40,139 nt of DNA from Methylococcaceae bacterium (GTDB taxonomy: Bacteria; Pseudomonadota; Gammaproteobacteria; Methylococcales; Methylomonadaceae): assembly GCA_005772825.1 (NCBI GenBank), contig SXIP01000201.1:1-40139 (forward strand), written 5' to 3'. Both the position numbers and the translations under genes were made by a program. Positions within the stretch are counted from its first letter, which is position 1; every line of letters starts with the position of its first letter. The notes beneath the pieces are model-generated. The model made no database searches and was not told where the DNA came from. It saw nothing but the letters and a program-made list of their open reading frames with translations. This document shows, one piece after another, positions 33,085 to 40,139 of this stretch.

Positions 33085-33272
33085 TTTCGGGCCGGTCTCC
33101 GGGCTTATAAGTGGCGTGAACCTGAATCGTCACCTTCCCATGCACATGATGTCACAGTGGCATAAGACGACTCTTTGACTTATATACCGTTGCGGGGGCA
33201 GCGTCGGATTTGGCAATAATAACCTTACCGACTTCCCGTTTAACCGTTAGGCGTGAACCTTACGGAACCTGA
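33085..33272 (-). ncRNA. Cobalamin (AdoCbl) riboswitch
   Basis: Read on the minus strand: GGTTCCGTAAGGTTCACGCC, then GGGAAGTCGGT, the core GCTGCCCCCGCAACGGTA, AGTC, GCCACTG, GGGAAGG and the 3' element AAGCCCGGAGACCGGCCC. These are the conserved blocks of the cobalamin riboswitch in the right order. It ends about 130 bases before the btuB ATG. Excess B12 should reduce expression of btuB and the BtuM-like gene. Confidence 0.95.
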
Positions 33273-33284
33273 AAGCAGGGGGCA

Positions 33285-33312
33285 ATTATAGGGGCTTGTG
33301 TTGATAAAGCAA
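33285..33312 (-). promoter_or_regulatory. Sigma-70-type promoter of btuB
   Basis: On the minus strand TTGCTT (33312-33307), 16 bases, TATAAT (33290-33285). Transcription would begin near 33278, just before the first riboswitch block. Confidence 0.6.
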
Positions 33313-33319
33313 CTTTAAG

Positions 33320-34129
33320 TTAGTCAAAGCGCTTGGCATCCGACGGTAATTTATTAAACACGGGATGTTTGGCAATGCCGTAATGTTCAGGGTAATAAAC
33401 TGCTCCTAGATACAAACCGTCCGGCGGTGCGGTCACACCTGCCGATTTGCGGCTTTTCAGTTCAAGCAAATCCTGAGTCCAGTCCACCGGCTGTTTGCCG
33501 AGACCTATATCCATCAACACCCCGGCAATATTCCTGACCATGTGATGCAAAAACGCATTGGCGGAAATATCCATGATGACTTTGTCGCCGTCCCTGTATA
33601 CGTCAATAAAGTACATCACGCGCCAAGGACTAACTGACTGGCAGCCCTGCGCCCGGAACGAGGAAAAATCATGGTTGCCGATCAGGTGTTGCGCGGCCTG
33701 ATGCATTTTGTCGGCATCCAGGGTGCCGTAACACCAAGTCGATTGCTTGCGTAACAACGCCGATTTGACCGGGCGATTCAGGATGACATAGCGGTAAAAC
33801 CGGGCAATGGCGCTGTATCGGGCATGAAAATCATCGACGGCTTCTTGCACCCAGGTAATCCTGACATCATCGGACAAATTGCTGTTGCCGCCGAGCAGCC
33901 AGGCATGAAGATCACGCGTCGCCACGGTATCGAAGTGGACGACTTGTTCAAGCGCATGCACGCCGGCATCGGTCCTGCCCGCACACTGCATAGTCACAGG
34001 ATGATTGGCGACTTTCGACAAGGCCTGCTCAAGCGTCTGTTGCACGCTGCGTTGGTTGGTTTGCCATTGCCAACCGGCAAAGCCGCTGCCATCGTACTCC
34101 AGGCCCAAAACTATCCGTTTTTTATTCAT
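33320..34129 (-). CDS. truA: tRNA pseudouridine(38-40) synthase TruA
   Basis: 269 residues from ATG 34129. LGLEYDGSGFAGWQWQ opens the fold; the catalytic aspartate is Asp54 in CAGRTDAGVHA. FYRYVILNRP, NHDFSSFRAQGC, ANAFLHHMVRNIAGVLMDIG and APPDGLYLG are family blocks. It modifies the anticodon arm of many tRNAs. The start overlaps the L,D-transpeptidase end by 8 bases, so they share a transcript. Confidence 0.96.
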   Translation of the reverse strand: MNKKRIVLGLEYDGSGFAGWQWQTNQRSVQQTLEQALSKVANHPVTMQCAGRTDAGVHALEQVVHFDTVATRDLHAWLLGGNSNLSDDVRITWVQEAVDDFHARYSAIARFYRYVILNRPVKSALLRKQSTWCYGTLDADKMHQAAQHLIGNHDFSSFRAQGCQSVSPWRVMYFIDVYRDGDKVIMDISANAFLHHMVRNIAGVLMDIGLGKQPVDWTQDLLELKSRKSAGVTAPPDGLYLGAVYYPEHYGIAKHPVFNKLPSDAKRFD

Positions 34130-34610
34130 GGATATAAACTTTAATTCCGGCTTCCACGCGATCGAATAAATCCAGCACATCGGCGTTTTTCATACGCACA
34201 CAGCCGTGCGAATCGGGATAACCCTTCATTAATTCATCCGGGCAACCGTGGATATAAATATAACGCCAGGTTGTATCCACTTTGCCGTAACGGTTCTTGC
34301 CCGGCTCAAGCCCGCCCAGCCAGAGAATCCGGGTTAATATCCAGTCGCGTTGCGGGTATTGCCGGCCGAGTTCTGGGCTGTAGATTTCACCGGTACCGCG
34401 CCTGCCTTTAAAAACACTGTACAGCGGCTGGTTGGCGCCGATTTTCGCCCGAATTTGATGCCAGCCTGTCGGCGTGCATTCGCTGCCCATCTGTTCGCCG
34501 GCGCCGTTTTTGGCGGTGGAAACCGGATAAGTTTTTATGATCCGGCTATCTTTAATGATGGATAATTGTTGCGTACTGATTGAAATATCGAGAAGAAAAT
34601 CGGTTTTCAT
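34122..34610 (-). CDS. L,D-transpeptidase family protein (YkuD domain)
   Basis: 162 residues consisting of one YkuD domain: LLDISISTQQLSII at the start, YPVSTAKNG, CTPTGWHQI, and the active site IYIHGC..YPDSHGCVRM with His121, His135 and Cys137. The family cross-links peptidoglycan or attaches proteins to it. No signal peptide or lipobox is visible, yet this domain normally works in the periplasm, so the export route is unclear or the start lies upstream. Arrangement with truA is an 8-base overlap. Confidence 0.88.
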   Translation of the reverse strand: MKTDFLLDISISTQQLSIIKDSRIIKTYPVSTAKNGAGEQMGSECTPTGWHQIRAKIGANQPLYSVFKGRRGTGEIYSPELGRQYPQRDWILTRILWLGGLEPGKNRYGKVDTTWRYIYIHGCPDELMKGYPDSHGCVRMKNADVLDLFDRVEAGIKVYIHE

Positions 34611-34678
34611 AATGTTGAAACGGTGAATGTATTGGGCAGGATAGTGGCTGTAGACATCAAGTTAATTCAAGATTTATG

Positions 34679-35055
34679 TTGTCCACGAAAAACACGAAAG
34701 CCACGAAAATATTGCTTGGTTTTTTATATCTAATCAGCCCCCTATCGCTGGTTCCCAAGCTCCGCTTGGGAACCCAAATCCGAGAAGCTAGAGCTTCCGA
34801 AACCGCATTCCCAAGCTAGAGAGGCTGTGAAAGTATTATCGGAAATCAGGTTAAAAACATTTTTCACCACGAAGGCACGAAGAACACGAAGAAAAATATC
34901 TATTTAATTCAATATATTGAAAACTTCGTGATCTTCGTGTCTTCGTGGTTATATCTTTAATCTGATCTAAAATGGAATACTTTCACAGCCTCTAGAGCTT
35001 GGGAACGAGCTGAGTAGTTACGATTTTTCGTGATTTTCGTGTTTTCCGTGGACAA
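34679..35055. repeat. Compound element of concentric inverted repeats
   Basis: Three inverted pairs nest inside each other. Outer: TTGTCCACGAAAAACACGAA at the left end (34679-34710) against its near-complement 35023-35055. Middle: TTCCCAAGCT..AGAGGCTGTGAAAGTATT (34808-34837) against 34976-35005, 28 of 30 matching. Inner: CACCACGAAGGCACGAAGAA.. (34865-34891) against 34924-34950. A small hairpin (34751-34773) sits on the left arm. No coding capacity. This accounts for nearly all of the spacer 34611-35089. Confidence 0.85.
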
Positions 35056-35089
35056 ATCCCTTAGCTTGATGCGATGACAGGCTACGTCT

Positions 35090-36424
35090 CTACGCCTTCC
35101 GAAACAAAGCCATCGATTCCACATGCCCGGTTTGCGGGAACATATCCATCACGCCGGCCTTGACCAGTTTATAACCCAGTTCATTGACCAGAATGCCGGC
35201 GTCACGGGCGAGCGTGGACGGATTACAGGACACATAAACAATCTGCTCGGGTTGCCATTTTTTAAAATGATGCAAGACCTCAGAGGCTCCTGCCCTGGAC
35301 GGGTCGAGCAAGATTTTATTGTATTTCCGGTTGGCCCAGGGCTGGTCGCTGATATCCTTGCTTAAATCGGCAGCGTAAAATTCAACGTTGCTGATATTGT
35401 TGTAACGGGCGTTTTCACGGGCATGATTTACCAGCGGTTGATCGCCTTCGACACCGACGACCAAGCCGGCGAATCTCGCCATCGGCAAGGTAAAATTTCC
35501 CAGGCCGCAAAACAAATCCAGCACCGTGTCGTTTTCATCCAACGCCAGAGTTTCCAATACCCGGTTGATCATTTGCCGGTTAATTTCATAATTAACCTGA
35601 GTGAACATCGCGGGCCTGAATTTAAACTCGATGTTCTGATCAGGCAGTGCGTAAACCGGAATCACTTCCGGCTCGCCATCCAGCGGCACAATGGTGTCCG
35701 GGCCTTTAGATTGCAGACATAAGGTTATGTTGTGCTCTCGTTCAAACGCCTTCATACGTTCTTGATCGGCATCGGTGGGCGGTTCCAGTACGCGGATCGA
35801 CAATACGCATTGTTCATCGCCGATGGCGACTTCTATCTGCGGAATTTTCTCCCGGATAGAGAGGCCTTCTATCATCTCGCCCAAGGCCAGCAAGCGCGTG
35901 CCGACGATCGGGTGCATGACGATACAACTGTCGATTTCCGCTAGGTAAGGGTGACGTCTTTCCCTGAAACCCACCAGCACCCGGTTCTTTTTAGCAACAT
36001 ACTTGACGCCCATGCGCGCCTTGCGACGATAGCCCCAATGCGGGCCTTGCAAAGGTTGCCAGGGCTCGGGCATATCGACTTTGCCTATGCGCCGGAAGTG
36101 CTCGGCCAATAAGGCTTGCTTGATCCTGATCTGCGCCGAGGATTCGACATGCTGAAAACTGCAACCGCCGCATACGCCGTAATGCAGGCACTGTGGATCA
36201 ACGCGGTCCTCGGCGCGGCTTAACAGCGTGACAACCTTGCCTTCGGCATAATCCTTGCGGCTTTCGGTATAAATAAATTCGACGTCTTCACCCGGTAAAG
36301 CTTCGTCGATAAATATCACTTTGCCGTCGACATGCGCGACACCGCGGCCATCGTGGGCCAGCGATTCAATGGTGACTTTAACCGGCGTTTCGGGTAACGG
36401 TTTCTTTCTTGCTCTTCTTCCCAT
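35090..36424 (-). CDS. rlmD: 23S rRNA (uracil(1939)-C5)-methyltransferase RlmD
   Basis: 444 residues from ATG 36424; a TTG at 36442 would add six. An N-terminal TRAM domain (VKVTIESLAHDGRGVAHVDG), then the iron-sulfur cysteines Cys79, Cys85, Cys88 in QCLHYGVCGGCSFQH plus one later in DSCIVMHP. The SAM domain has VLDLFCGLGNFTLP, ILLDPSRAGA and the catalytic cysteine in YVSCNPSTLARD. It methylates U1939 of 23S rRNA. It stands alone between two repeat elements. Confidence 0.95.
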   Translation of the reverse strand: MGRRARKKPLPETPVKVTIESLAHDGRGVAHVDGKVIFIDEALPGEDVEFIYTESRKDYAEGKVVTLLSRAEDRVDPQCLHYGVCGGCSFQHVESSAQIRIKQALLAEHFRRIGKVDMPEPWQPLQGPHWGYRRKARMGVKYVAKKNRVLVGFRERRHPYLAEIDSCIVMHPIVGTRLLALGEMIEGLSIREKIPQIEVAIGDEQCVLSIRVLEPPTDADQERMKAFEREHNITLCLQSKGPDTIVPLDGEPEVIPVYALPDQNIEFKFRPAMFTQVNYEINRQMINRVLETLALDENDTVLDLFCGLGNFTLPMARFAGLVVGVEGDQPLVNHARENARYNNISNVEFYAADLSKDISDQPWANRKYNKILLDPSRAGASEVLHHFKKWQPEQIVYVSCNPSTLARDAGILVNELGYKLVKAGVMDMFPQTGHVESMALFRKA

Positions 36425-36555
36425 GCAGGGTCTATTTTCCAAATGTTAGCTAATTGATTCCACCTGATTAAATCGATAGTAACCGGTGGGGCTTTAAAAT
36501 TATTGGCTGCCTTAATAAGGTGTAAACGGATTCAGTTATAAGATCAATCTTGCTT

Positions 36556-36717
36556 ATCGTTCCCACGCTCCGGCGTGGGAATGCAGTAATAGACGCTCTA
36601 GCGTCGCGAAACATAAAACGGGCTAAGTCATTGTTATTTTGATGTTACACAACGCTGGAGCGTTGGCCCGCGCATTCCCATTTATGCCCCATAGGGTACG
36701 CCGGAGCGTGGGAACGA
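36556..36717. repeat. MITE-like element with 21-bp perfect terminal inverted repeats
   Basis: ATCGTTCCCACGCTCCGGCG (first 20 of 21 bases) at 36556-36576 is exactly complementary to 36697-36717. Inside, TAGACGCTCTAGCGTC and AACGCTGGAGCGTT form further small hairpins. No coding capacity. The end motif is shared with 16146-16174. The rest of the spacer 36425-36780 shows nothing further. Confidence 0.85.
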
Positions 36718-36780
36718 TTATGTCCTTGGTTATTTTTGCGAGTTAAGTAAGCCGCCTTAAGCAAGGTAAAACCCCACCAC

Positions 36781-37368
36781 TTATTTCTGCTTCCAACTTC
36801 CGCCCGATTGATACCACCAGCCCGGCTGCGCATTACTGACCCAGCGGGCGGCAAAGGTTGATTTGATTTGCCCGGCCCAATCGGGATGTCCGTTGGCATT
36901 GGCAATTGCCAGATAGAGATTTTGCCGGTCTGCATTTTCTGCCGCAACCAGTTTACTAACCTGATTCCGGTCCTTAAGCGGCACGCTGGCGGCATCCCTG
37001 ACCGTTAACAAACCGTCGGCCTGAATGCCGATTGCACCGGACGCGTAAAACCCCCGGAGTGTGGCGAAACGGCTTTCCATCGTTGCTCGTAATTTCCTGA
37101 TTTCAGGACTATCGATGGTCAGGTCGGCTTCATCGGCATGCGCCGGAGAAACAACCACACTGATGGCATCATCGATCAACCGATACATAGCCGTCTGCCA
37201 ATCAGGCAGGCTCGCCTTGGGCTCGACTTCTGTTTTTGGGGGTGTGATGCCTTGAATATCCTTGATGATTTCATCAGCTGCTTTTTCAGCGGCGGCGGCA
37301 GGGAAGTAAATATTAATGGTGACACAGGCGGTCAACAATAACACGGCGAATACCGATAGTTGTTTCAT
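36781..37368 (-). CDS. ydbL: YdbL family protein (DUF1318), probable lipoprotein
   Basis: 195 residues from ATG 37368, preceded by GGAGAG. The N-terminus MKQLSVFAVLLLTACVTIN has a lipobox-like LTAC, followed by IYFPAAAAEKAADEIIKDIQG, typical of DUF1318 proteins. The C-terminal half has GAIGIQADGLLTVRDAASV and VAAENADRQNLYLAIA. In E. coli YdbH, YnbE and YdbL work together in the envelope, with YdbH thought to bridge the membranes for phospholipid transport. Here YdbL lies 13 bases after ydbH and no separate ynbE exists. Confidence 0.88.
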   Translation of the reverse strand: MKQLSVFAVLLLTACVTINIYFPAAAAEKAADEIIKDIQGITPPKTEVEPKASLPDWQTAMYRLIDDAISVVVSPAHADEADLTIDSPEIRKLRATMESRFATLRGFYASGAIGIQADGLLTVRDAASVPLKDRNQVSKLVAAENADRQNLYLAIANANGHPDWAGQIKSTFAARWVSNAQPGWWYQSGGSWKQK

Positions 37369-37381
37369 AACACTCTCCAAA

Positions 37382-39433
37382 TTATTTAATGATTACTTCG
37401 TCTGATGTTCCAATACGACTTAAGCGCTCCATCAAGACATCCCAGTCAACGCGCGGATTATAGCCGATCACATCGATTCTGGGCAGTCCGCCGCCTTTAA
37501 CAATGGTATAACCGCTATTGGTCGCTTCCACGCCCATTAACTGGCAAACGCCTTCGTGCAAATAACAACCCATACCGATTTTATCGTAGCTGAACGTTTC
37601 AAACAGGTTCAGGAAGCTTCTGGACACAATATCCGAAACGCCCCCGCCACCAATACTGGCGATGTTTTTCACCGCCTTTTGACTGATTTTATGGACGGAA
37701 TCATCGTCATCGGGCGTTCCGAACCACGCGTAAAAAGTAACAGGCTTCCAGTTTTCTATCGTCAGTTTTCTGACAAAGCCGGACAATTTGCCGGTGATAC
37801 TGCCGAATTCAAACTTGCTGGATAATTGTTCAAGATCCAGCTGGTCGATTTCCAGCTCACTATAAAACTGCGGAAGACCGGTGAATATTCCCGATGCCGC
37901 CAGGTTAGTGAATTTTATAACGCCGTCAAAAGCTTTTATGCTGATCTCACCATCAAGGCTCAATCTATTATTTTTGTAATCGACCCTGGGAATATTACCG
38001 CTGATATTGCCTGATAACGGCGCCCAATTTAAGGCCTGGGACAATTGTTGCAATGACACATCGTTTAACGCGCCTTCAAAGACAATATCGGGTTCCTGCC
38101 GCATCCCTGTTTGCCAACCGAAGGCATTGACAGCGATGGTGCCGCCCAAAAACGGCAATTGCGTCTTTTCAAGCAATTTGAAACTGTGTGCCCGGCTTAA
38201 AAATAAAAGCCCGGCGCGCCCTACAGGCAAGCCGAGTACTTGTAACTGCTGCCAGGCAAATGTTGAGGATTGATTAAACGCCTCATCACCGGACCAGTTT
38301 ATCTCTCCGTGACCATTCCGAATTTGTACGCGCCGCGCCGCATCGTTAACATCAAGCTGATGGATGCGTGCCGTCAAAGTGCTTAATGATTGTCCGGCAA
38401 TCGTAACATCGGCATCCAACTGTCCGCCTAGTGTGATACCTTCCAATGCGGTTTGTTCAAAAAACGGTTTTAAATACACTTCGGACAAGTGTTGCAAATC
38501 TGCGCTACGCAGGGATAACTCTGCCTTTTCAAGCGCCAGCCCTTCATCAGTAAGCACGACGGCGTTGCCGCTTAATGCGATAGCGAGGCCATGCCGGTAT
38601 GTTGCCGTCTTTATTACGGCCTCCTTGCTTGCCGGGTTCCAGTCGCCACGCGCATCAAGAACGATGCTCTGCCCGCCCGCTTCCAGGTAAAGCGGCTCTG
38701 CATACAACGCGCCGCCGCTTAAACTCGCATGGCCTTGCCATTGCCATAAACCCTGATTGTTTTCAGCGACCAAGCGAGTGTCCAACGAGACTTTTTCGCC
38801 TGCAAGCCGCCCGTCTTTGGTTTGTGTACTTAAGCCATCGAGCTCGGCAGTTAACGCAAGGTTTGTTAATACAGACTGACTCAACGACACCTTCAATGCG
38901 AAGCTGATCTTCCCTTCCTTAACATCAGGCGCTTGCAAACCAAACAGAGTTTGCGGCAACAATTTTTGCACAGCGGCGACATGCACCGCTTTGGCATTCA
39001 TCTGCAAGGCCCATTGCTCGCCTTGTTGCTCACCGTCAATATTGATGGTGCCGCCGGCCAGCCGCAAATCGGTTAACTTGAACCGGCTGTTGTTCCCGGC
39101 GCTATAAAAAGAGAAATTGGCGGACGGCGACTGCCAGCGTTTGGAACGCACCTCGGCCCTGCCCTGTTGACAGGATAGCTCGCTGTTTTGCCAGGTAAAG
39201 ACAGCGCAGCGGATATTAATCAGGGACAGGTCATCGAAAGGTTTCGGCAGCCTTGCTTGTTCGATTGTTAACGTCAGTTTTTGCGCGCCCGGCGCAGAAC
39301 TACCTAAAGCAATATGGATATTTTCCAATGTCCACCGCCCTGCCGCTATCGCCGCTATATTCAGCGATGCGCTTTCCAGGGCATAGGCGCTGTAACTGAA
39401 AAAAATAATAAGCGCCGTGAGGAGACGTATCAT
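37382..39433 (-). CDS. ydbH: YdbH family intermembrane protein
   Basis: 683 residues from ATG 39433, where MIRLLTALIIFFSYSAYALE gives a signal sequence or N-terminal anchor; the upstream part of the frame overlaps the cysM end. The long beta-rich body fits the AsmA-like bridge proteins, and the C-terminal block (SGNISGNIPRVDYKNNRLSL, EIDQLDLEQLSSKFEFGSIT and GCYLHEGVCQLMGVEATN) matches YdbH. It probably spans the periplasm and moves phospholipid between membranes, redundantly with TamB and YhdP in other bacteria. cysM upstream is 43 bases away on the same strand. Confidence 0.88.
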   Translation of the reverse strand: MIRLLTALIIFFSYSAYALESASLNIAAIAAGRWTLENIHIALGSSAPGAQKLTLTIEQARLPKPFDDLSLINIRCAVFTWQNSELSCQQGRAEVRSKRWQSPSANFSFYSAGNNSRFKLTDLRLAGGTINIDGEQQGEQWALQMNAKAVHVAAVQKLLPQTLFGLQAPDVKEGKISFALKVSLSQSVLTNLALTAELDGLSTQTKDGRLAGEKVSLDTRLVAENNQGLWQWQGHASLSGGALYAEPLYLEAGGQSIVLDARGDWNPASKEAVIKTATYRHGLAIALSGNAVVLTDEGLALEKAELSLRSADLQHLSEVYLKPFFEQTALEGITLGGQLDADVTIAGQSLSTLTARIHQLDVNDAARRVQIRNGHGEINWSGDEAFNQSSTFAWQQLQVLGLPVGRAGLLFLSRAHSFKLLEKTQLPFLGGTIAVNAFGWQTGMRQEPDIVFEGALNDVSLQQLSQALNWAPLSGNISGNIPRVDYKNNRLSLDGEISIKAFDGVIKFTNLAASGIFTGLPQFYSELEIDQLDLEQLSSKFEFGSITGKLSGFVRKLTIENWKPVTFYAWFGTPDDDDSVHKISQKAVKNIASIGGGGVSDIVSRSFLNLFETFSYDKIGMGCYLHEGVCQLMGVEATNSGYTIVKGGGLPRIDVIGYNPRVDWDVLMERLSRIGTSDEVIIK

Positions 39434-39476
39434 TAGCGTTACAGGAGCGAATGCTCTCGCTCCTGCATAGAGGCGG

Positions 39477-40139
39477 TTAACCGGGAAAAACACCTGTCGA
39501 TAAATAACGGTCGCCGCGATCACAGATAATAACGACAATGACGGCATTCTCGACCTCTTCCGACAAGCGCAATGCCGCAAACACAGCGCCGCCCGAAGAA
39601 ATCCCGGCAAAAATACCCTCCTGTGCCGCTAAAGCGCGGGTGGTCGTTTCTGCTGATAACTGATCAACATCGATAATGCGATCCACCCGATCCGCCTGAT
39701 AGATTTTCGGCAAATACTCCTGGGGCCAGCGCCTGATGCCGGGAATTTTGGATTCCCCTTCCGGCTGCACACCGATAATCTGAATCGCCGCATTTTGTTC
39801 CTTGAGAAATGCCGACGTCCCCATAATGGTGCCGGTGGTTCCCATCGAACTGACAAAATGTGTGACTTGCCCTTGGGTATCGCGCCATATTTCAGGCCCC
39901 GTGCCTTCATAATGCGCGCGCGGATTATCGGGATTGGAAAACTGGTCCAGAACCCGGCCCTTGCCTTCCGATTCCATTTTTCGGGCCAGATCAATCGCCG
40001 CTTCCATACTGCCTGCCGCAGGCGTCAGTATGATTTCCGCCCCATAGGCTTTCATCGAGGCCCGACGTTCCTCGCTCATATTATCGGGCATGATCAACGT
40101 CATCTTATAACCCTTGATGGCCGCCGCCATCGCCAGGGC
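39477..40139 (-). CDS. cysM: Cysteine synthase B, C-terminal part (5' end outside window)
   Basis: About 220 residues of a PLP enzyme making cysteine from O-acetylserine and sulfide or thiosulfate. KGYKMTLIMPDNMSEERRA, LDQFSNPDNPRAHY, HFVSSMGTTGTIMG and the CysM-specific SKIPGIRRWPQEYLPKIYQ separate it from CysK. The end FAGISSGGAVFAALR and ICDRGDRYLSTGVFPG is complete. The PLP lysine and the N-terminus lie beyond the window. It is likely the first of cysM-ydbH-ydbL. Confidence 0.95.
   Translation of the reverse strand, partial: ALAMAAAIKGYKMTLIMPDNMSEERRASMKAYGAEIILTPAAGSMEAAIDLARKMESEGKGRVLDQFSNPDNPRAHYEGTGPEIWRDTQGQVTHFVSSMGTTGTIMGTSAFLKEQNAAIQIIGVQPEGESKIPGIRRWPQEYLPKIYQADRVDRIIDVDQLSAETTTRALAAQEGIFAGISSGGAVFAALRLSEEVENAVIVVIICDRGDRYLSTGVFPG

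Noticed and set aside
32957-33145. N-terminal extension of btuB
   Set aside because: The extra codons lie in the riboswitch and its downstream leader, and would hide the signal peptide that starts at ATG 32956.
34840-34960. CRISPR-like repeats (CACGAAG units)
   Set aside because: The units are too short, irregular, and arranged as an inverted pair and not as direct repeats with constant spacers.
36645-36995. 116-codon minus-strand ORF beyond ydbL
   Set aside because: It is a different frame of the ydbL 3' end that continues into the terminal-repeat element.

Overview
The window looks like chromosomal DNA of a gammaproteobacterium, most likely a methylotroph or methanotroph of the Methylococcales. 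This is inferred from gene content, not from a marker gene. The housekeeping blocks have gammaproteobacterial arrangements: dsbA and cytochrome c4 next to engB, ribH-nusB-thiL-pgpA, and cysM-ydbH-ydbL. Serine hydroxymethyltransferase and formate-THF ligase lie near each other, which fits C1 metabolism. I see no rRNA, tRNA, CRISPR array or intact transposase.

Layout. Positions 1-6.7 kb hold the glyA 3' end, two unknown small ORFs, fhs, a small coiled-coil protein, a nested inverted-repeat element and a membrane-anchored spermidine-synthase-like protein. Positions 6.9-19.9 kb form an accessory island. On the plus strand are an exported TPR-CHAT protease homologue, a two-partner-secretion pore (TpsB) and its hemagglutinin-like partner (TpsA). 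On the minus strand an ECF sigma factor, a membrane anti-sigma factor and an exported caspase-like protease form an operon. Beyond the sigma gene are four small secreted proteins, three of them paralogues, and a secreted C-type lectin protein. Positions 20-23.2 kb are a patchwork on the minus strand: a secreted unknown, a ParE-type toxin-antitoxin pair, a HigBA pair with a shortened antitoxin, and a frameshifted caspase-like gene, separated by copies of dispersed repeats. Positions 23.2-40.1 kb are mainly housekeeping: rfbDC, a DUF2058 protein, dsbA, cytochrome c4, engB, pgpA-thiL-nusB-ribH, a cobalamin-riboswitch-controlled btuB plus a BtuM-like gene, truA with an L,D-transpeptidase, rlmD, ydbL-ydbH and cysM (cut by the window end).

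The most interesting part is the 6.9-19.9 kb island. The ECF sigma gene and the divergent secreted-protein cluster carry the same promoter-like sequence, TTTGAACCG, then 15 bases, then CGACTCAAT. This suggests that the sigma factor controls itself and the secreted proteins. Two different clan-CD protease homologues, CHAT and caspase, both have signal peptides and retain His-Cys dyads, so they would act in the periplasm or outside, beside a two-partner secretion pair. I propose an envelope-signal-controlled secretion and proteolysis system. The functional link between its parts is inference.

A second theme is dispersed palindromic repeats that appear to have reshaped gene ends. One repeat copy supplies the last 24 codons of the ParE-like toxin, and another copy sits where the HigA-like antitoxin stops short of its expected DNA-binding domain.
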